From Legionella quinlivanii (GTDB lineage: Bacteria > Pseudomonadota > Gammaproteobacteria > Legionellales > Legionellaceae), in assembly GCF_900461555.1 (NCBI RefSeq), contig NZ_UGOX01000001.1, forward strand, positions 2,121,501 through 2,185,500: DNA of 64,000 bases, read 5' to 3'. Shown one piece after another: positions 60,013 through 64,000 of the stretch (positions are counted from its first letter, which is position 1; each line of letters opens with the position of its first letter). Position numbers and translations under genes: made by a program. The notes under the pieces are model-generated. The model worked only from the letters and a program-made list of their open reading frames with translations, did no database searches and was not told the DNA's origin.

Positions 60013-60734
60013 CCGAGTTATCGGCACAACATCTTAAAAAAAGCTTTAAATCCCGAACAGTCGTTAATGATGTCAGTATTAACATCCGCAGCGGTGAATG
60101 CGTCGGCCTGCTGGGTCCTAACGGTGCGGGAAAGACAACCTGTTTTTATATGATTGTGGGCTTACAAGCCTGTGACGAGGGACAGATTATACTGGATGGC
60201 CAGGATGTTACTCGCGCCCCCATGCATCAGCGCGCACGATTGGGTATCGGTTACCTGCCCCAGGAAGCCTCCGTTTTTCGTAAGATGACGGTTGCCGATA
60301 ATATCCTTTCCATTCTGCAGTTAAGAACCGATTTAAGCAAAATGGAGCAGCAAAAGAAGTTACTTCAGTTAATGGAGGAATTTCATATTGAACATTTGCG
60401 TAAAAGCCTTGGAATGAGCCTGTCCGGAGGCGAAAGACGACGGGTTGAAATAGCCAGAGCTCTGGCTATTGAGCCTACTTTTATACTTTTAGACGAGCCT
60501 TTTGCAGGGGTCGATCCCATTTCCGTCCTGGACATCAAACGGATTATCTCGCATTTATGCGATAAAAATATCGGTATATTGATTACTGATCATAATGTAA
60601 GAGAAACACTGGATATCTGTGAGAGAGCCTATATAGTAAGCCAGGGCAAGATTCTTTGCGAAGGATCGCCGGATTCAATTTTAGCCAATCAGCAGGTCAG
60701 AGCGGTCTATTTGGGCGAGGAGTTTTCACTGTAA
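60009..60734 (+). CDS. lptB: LPS export ABC transporter ATP-binding protein LptB
   Basis: The 241-residue ATPase has Walker [18 protein letters not shown] (about 37-53), Q-loop [12 protein letters not shown], signature [15 protein letters not shown], Walker [17 protein letters not shown] and switch histidine [10 protein letters not shown]. The FAGVDP element is typical of LptB. It powers LPS extraction with LptFG, which are not in this window. In many gammaproteobacteria rpoN and hpf follow; here trpG does, three bases later. Confidence 0.97.
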   Translation: MTELSAQHLKKSFKSRTVVNDVSINIRSGECVGLLGPNGAGKTTCFYMIVGLQACDEGQIILDGQDVTRAPMHQRARLGIGYLPQEASVFRKMTVADNILSILQLRTDLSKMEQQKKLLQLMEEFHIEHLRKSLGMSLSGGERRRVEIARALAIEPTFILLDEPFAGVDPISVLDIKRIISHLCDKNIGILITDHNVRETLDICERAYIVSQGKILCEGSPDSILANQQVRAVYLGEEFSL

Positions 60735-60737
60735 GCC

Positions 60738-61316
60738 ATGATAGTGTTAATAGACAACCATGATTCATTTACATACAACCTGGTTCAGTATTTTCAAATA
60801 TTAGGACAGAGCGTTGAAGTTGTTTTAAGTGATCAAGTCAGTATCTCCGACATCGAAAAACTTGAGCCGGACTATCTGGTTATTTCACCAGGCCCTAACC
60901 GGCCTGAAGACGCCGGAATTTCAATGGAAGCCATTCAATACTTTCATCAGAAACTACCCATACTAGGGGTTTGCCTCGGTCATCAATGTCTGGCCCAAGT
61001 GTTTGGCGGCAGAATCATCGGCGCTCCTCAGATTATGCATGGGAAAACCTCTTCCATATTGCACCATAAACTCAATTTATTTAAAGATATTCCTAATCCC
61101 TTTAATGCGACACGCTATCATTCGCTTCTGGTGGAACCCTCAAGCCTGCCCCAATGCTTTTCAATAGACGCATGGGCCAATAATGATATTATGGCAATTT
61201 CACATCGGCACTATCCTTTATATGGATTACAGTTTCATCCTGAGTCGATCTTAACTGAACACGGTCTTCATTTGCTGAGAAATTTTTTAAACTATGAACA
61301 TTGCAGCCTACCTTGA
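60738..61316 (+). CDS. trpG: Anthranilate synthase glutamine amidotransferase subunit
   Basis: The 192-residue class I glutamine amidotransferase has MIVLIDNHDSFTYNLVQYFQ, the oxyanion PGPNRPEDAG, nucleophile ILGVCLGHQCLAQVFG (C79) and GLQFHPESILTEHG (His-Glu). It supplies ammonia to TrpE, or to PabB if it is shared. No trpE is in the window, so it may serve a distant partner or both pathways. It overlaps trpD by 23 bases and follows lptB by three, so trpGDC may be read from the lpt transcript. Confidence 0.94.
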   Translation: MIVLIDNHDSFTYNLVQYFQILGQSVEVVLSDQVSISDIEKLEPDYLVISPGPNRPEDAGISMEAIQYFHQKLPILGVCLGHQCLAQVFGGRIIGAPQIMHGKTSSILHHKLNLFKDIPNPFNATRYHSLLVEPSSLPQCFSIDAWANNDIMAISHRHYPLYGLQFHPESILTEHGLHLLRNFLNYEHCSLP

Positions 61317-62316
61317 GCATTTATTAAAAAAAGAAAATTTAAGCACTTTTGAAATGATGGATATTATGCGTGGCTGTATGGCAGGCGAAATATCCGATAG
61401 TCAGCTGGCTGCCTTTCTCGCATTAATGAGAGTAAAAGGTGAAACAGTCGAGGAATTGACCGCCGCGGCACAAGTGATGATAGAGATGGCGCATACTGTC
61501 GACCTCGGAGATAATCTTGTAGATATCGTTGGCACCGGAGGCGATGGAAAAAACACCTTCAATGTATCAACAGTCAGCAGCATAGTGACATCAGCTGCCG
61601 GTGCTCGCGTTGCCAAGCATGGGAATCGTTCAGTATCCAGCCGCAGCGGCAGTACCGACTTGCTAATGCAGGCTGGCATCAGACTTGAAATTGACGATGT
61701 CGATTTACAACGCTGCATGCAACAATACAAACTCTGTTTTTTATATGCCCCGCATTTCCACAAAGCAATTCAGAAAGCAAGAAAAGTGCGTCAGGAACTT
61801 GGGATCAGAACTTTTTTCAACCTCATTGGTCCTCTGGTCAATCCGGCGCGGCCAAGGAAACAGGTAGTGGGTGTATTTGACAAACGATGGCAAAAACCCT
61901 TGCTGGATGTGTTGGTCAATCTGGGAAGTGAACATACACTAGTGGTTTGCTCAAGAGATGGACTGGATGAAATCAGTATTGCAGCCCCCACTGATGTACT
62001 TGAATATCATAAAGGCGAATATAAAGAATGGACCATTAATCCAGAGGATTACCATTGTGCGCATGAGAATATCGATGAGATTATTGCAGACTCACCTGAG
62101 CAAAGCTTGAAGTATATGCAAAGTGTATTGCAGGGAGAAGTCAGCCCGGCCCGTGATATAGTGCTGTTAAACAGTGCCGCAGCCTTATACTGCAGTGATC
62201 ACAGCAGCAGTTTTCAGGAAGGAATTTATGCGGCTGTGAATGCGATTGACAGCGGTGCGGCGCATCAGCGATTGAGCGAATTGCAGGCATTTTCCCAACA
62301 TCTGGAAAACCCATAA
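61294..62316 (+). CDS. trpD: Anthranilate phosphoribosyltransferase
   Basis: TrpD joins anthranilate to PRPP. The 340-residue enzyme has the PRPP loop VGTGGDGKNTFNVSTVSSIV (about residues 77-96), AKHGNRSVSSRSGSTDLLM, and FNLIGPLVNPARPRKQVVGV. It starts inside trpG, a sign of translational coupling. Length is usual. Confidence 0.97.
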   Translation: MNIAAYLEHLLKKENLSTFEMMDIMRGCMAGEISDSQLAAFLALMRVKGETVEELTAAAQVMIEMAHTVDLGDNLVDIVGTGGDGKNTFNVSTVSSIVTSAAGARVAKHGNRSVSSRSGSTDLLMQAGIRLEIDDVDLQRCMQQYKLCFLYAPHFHKAIQKARKVRQELGIRTFFNLIGPLVNPARPRKQVVGVFDKRWQKPLLDVLVNLGSEHTLVVCSRDGLDEISIAAPTDVLEYHKGEYKEWTINPEDYHCAHENIDEIIADSPEQSLKYMQSVLQGEVSPARDIVLLNSAAALYCSDHSSSFQEGIYAAVNAIDSGAAHQRLSELQAFSQHLENP

Positions 62317-62352
62317 CTGCGTCACCCAAGCAAAGCCTTTACAGGAATAAAT

Positions 62353-63129
62353 ATGTCAAGTGTATTAGATAAAATTGCTGAATATAAACGCGAAGAAGTC
62401 GAAAAGGCAAAACGTTTGCGCCCTCTTGCACAACTAAGAGAACAGGAATTTCTGCCCAGTAGAAATTTTGCGGCCGCATTACAATCCAGAAAGCCATCAA
62501 TTATCGCTGAAATTAAGAAAGCATCCCCCAGCAAAGGAGTGATTCGTGACGATTTTAATGTCGCTGAAATTGCTGGCATTTATGAAAAAAATGGCGCCAG
62601 CTGTTTATCTGTTCTGACTGACGAACATTTTTTTATGGGCAAAGCCGAAAACCTGCAAATAGCCAAAGCCCACTCCTCATGCCCTGCTTTGCGCAAAGAT
62701 TTTATCATTGACAGTTATCAGGTGGATGAGAGCCGCGCATTAGGCGCAGATTGTATTCTGTTAATTGCTGCGATACTGGATGATGCTCAGTTACTCGATT
62801 TTTGCCAGCAAGCGCAGGCACTAAATATGGCAGTACTGGTAGAAAGCCATACTCTGGATGAGCTGCAGCGCGCTATTAAATTGCCCACGCCATTAATGGG
62901 TATTAATAATCGAAGCCTTCATAATTTTAGAACGGATATTCAAACGACCATTGAACTTTCCAATTATATACCGCCGGATAAACTGATTATAACTGAAAGC
63001 GGCATAAATACTCATGACGACATCCTAAAGATGCAGGCTGCTGGAATTCATCATTTCCTGATTGGCGAAAGTCTAATGCGAAGTCCAGATATTGGCAAAA
63101 AATTGCGAGAGTTTTTGCATCAGGATTGA
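62353..63129 (+). CDS. trpC: Indole-3-glycerol-phosphate synthase
   Basis: The 258-residue TIM-barrel enzyme closes the indole ring of carboxyphenylaminodeoxyribulose phosphate. Diagnostic segments are [20 protein letters not shown] (about 51-70), [33 protein letters not shown] and [12 protein letters not shown]. It is not fused to TrpF, unlike in enterobacteria. It follows trpD by 36 bases. Confidence 0.97.
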   Translation: MSSVLDKIAEYKREEVEKAKRLRPLAQLREQEFLPSRNFAAALQSRKPSIIAEIKKASPSKGVIRDDFNVAEIAGIYEKNGASCLSVLTDEHFFMGKAENLQIAKAHSSCPALRKDFIIDSYQVDESRALGADCILLIAAILDDAQLLDFCQQAQALNMAVLVESHTLDELQRAIKLPTPLMGINNRSLHNFRTDIQTTIELSNYIPPDKLIITESGINTHDDILKMQAAGIHHFLIGESLMRSPDIGKKLREFLHQD

Positions 63130-63140
63130 TATCCTGATGC
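63117..63140. terminator. Hairpin at the trpC stop, possible terminator
   Basis: GCATCAGGAT and ATCCTGATGC form a perfect 10-bp stem around a 4-base loop containing part of the trpC stop codon. No clear T-run follows, so intrinsic termination is uncertain. It lies between convergent genes. Confidence 0.5.
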
Positions 63141-63189
63141 GCTGCGCTTTCAACTTCAGTACAGTTTTAAACTCATTCCAGGTAAAGAA

Positions 63190-64000
63190 CTAGCTTTGCT
63201 CAAAAACCAAAGTATCCGCGCTATCACCATACTCTGGGGGCGGAAGAATGGTGCTTTCTTTTTTCAAACGCATTCGGAAAAAACCGCTATTCCGTCTACT
63301 AGCGCGTTGAGTCTCACTACCCGTGTTTTCTCTGGGGCTATCCGTATTTGAAACAGTCTCTTCTCCAACAAGATTCCTGGTTAAGGCTGAGCCTGAAACA
63401 GAAGAGCCTGATGAGATTGCGTCTGGTTCCAAATATTCTCTGGTTTTAGCAATAAAACGATCCAGTTTATTTTTGATTTTATATGTTTGCACGATCGGGT
63501 TGTAACGCTTGCCTAAAAAACTTACGCTAGAAGAATCCTTGTAATAAATAAGAATCACCTTTCTAAGTCTTTCAAGAATTTGTACCAGAAGGGAATGGAG
63601 TGTTTTAGCATCCTCTACGAGCTGCGTTATACTAGCGGGCTTACTGCCAAGCTCATTTTCCATACTTTCGATTTTTTCATTAAACCACTTTACAAGGAAA
63701 TCCCTTATCTCAGGTATTTTTATCTTTTTACCAGCTGACTTGATATTCGGAACATAGCTCAATCGAAGATATTTATCCAATTGATTTAAAAAGCTAATCA
63801 AACTTCCTCTTGCCTTTAAAGTAACCGGCTTATCTTTTAGATGCTCCAATTCATGGGATAACTCATCAAGCGCCGCAGCATCGACATCAAATGAGCTTGC
63901 GAGGATGGATTGCCTGAAATTAGTCTGGCTTATCTGAGGATAAAATCGAACTAATAATTTCAGTTTCAGAATAGGCAGTAATACTTTGCCAATCACCTCG
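63190..64000 (-). CDS. Unrecognised helical protein, partial at the window edge
   Basis: The frame is open to the right edge; a GTG at 63996-63994 is the first possible start inside the window, so the true start is probably beyond it. The visible 268 residues are helical and lysine-rich, with SITQLVEDAKTLHSLLVQIL and LRKVILIYYKDSS. They end in a low-complexity serine/threonine/glutamate region and a C-terminus with LKKESTILPPPEYGDSADTL. I do not recognise a family. The acidic, polar C-terminus and isolated convergent position after trpC would fit a secreted effector, but this is weak inference. Confidence 0.6.
   Translation of the reverse strand, partial: EVIGKVLLPILKLKLLVRFYPQISQTNFRQSILASSFDVDAAALDELSHELEHLKDKPVTLKARGSLISFLNQLDKYLRLSYVPNIKSAGKKIKIPEIRDFLVKWFNEKIESMENELGSKPASITQLVEDAKTLHSLLVQILERLRKVILIYYKDSSSVSFLGKRYNPIVQTYKIKNKLDRFIAKTREYLEPDAISSGSSVSGSALTRNLVGEETVSNTDSPRENTGSETQRASRRNSGFFRMRLKKESTILPPPEYGDSADTLVFEQS

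Overview
The window reads as a chromosomal segment of a gammaproteobacterium of the Legionella group. The signs are an AT-rich genome, a CsrA paralogue beside rpsF, LuxR-type orphan regulators, and several very large eukaryote-like proteins (ankyrin-like helices, a papain-like protease domain, long coiled coils) set among ordinary housekeeping genes. No Dot/Icm secretion genes lie in the window, so every 'effector' label here is an inference from protein style. Species cannot be settled from the sequence alone.

Layout. 1-2.3 kb: end of an arginine succinyltransferase pathway operon (astD tail, astB) and a spermidine-synthase-like protein. 2.3-4.4 kb: the minus-strand rpsF-rpsR-DUF2232-rplI operon with its promoter and terminator. 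4.5-10 kb: a CsrA paralogue, a PAP2 phosphatase, an L,D-transpeptidase and a fadI/fadJ beta-oxidation pair. 10.2-10.4 kb: tRNA-Ser(GCU) and tRNA-Arg(ACG), followed by about 780 bp of repeats. 11-28 kb: an accessory stretch holding a nitrilase-like protein of unknown role, two small double-glycine-leader peptides, a gene broken by a stop codon, two LuxR regulators, an SLC13-type transporter, a 1271-residue effector-like protein, a Bcr/CflA efflux pump, a DUF808 membrane protein, tRNA-Ser(GGA) and selO. 28.5-35 kb: one 2169-residue protein with an N-terminal C58-like protease signature, 20 tandem 39-bp repeats and a duplicated C-terminal module. 35-39.5 kb: an amino-acid permease, then two inverted-repeat elements flanking a GIY-YIG nuclease gene; one of them is split by an IS4-family insertion sequence. 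39.5-48.7 kb: an SDR protein, an RND efflux pair, a WbpM-like sugar-nucleotide dehydratase, and a pair resembling mycobacterial AftB and the UbiA-type DPPR synthase. 49-50.6 kb: an unknown protein with a glycine-rich membrane core.

50.7-63 kb is core envelope and biosynthesis. truD, a Nif3-like gene, murA, ibaG and mlaBCDEF lie on the minus strand (outer-membrane lipid asymmetry and peptidoglycan precursor supply). Divergent from them are kdsD-kdsC-lptC-lptA-lptB (Kdo synthesis and LPS export), followed tightly by trpG-trpD-trpC. The window closes inside an unrecognised minus-strand gene.

The main threads worth following are: (i) two paralogous GG-leader peptides with lysine-rich tails, each with its own sigma-70-like promoter; (ii) a dispersed palindromic repeat family (GGAT - stem-loop - ACGTAGG) that brackets a GIY-YIG nuclease gene and has served as an IS target; (iii) the C58-like giant protein; and (iv) the UbiA/AftB-like pair, which suggests a polyprenyl-phosphate pentose glycosylation step.
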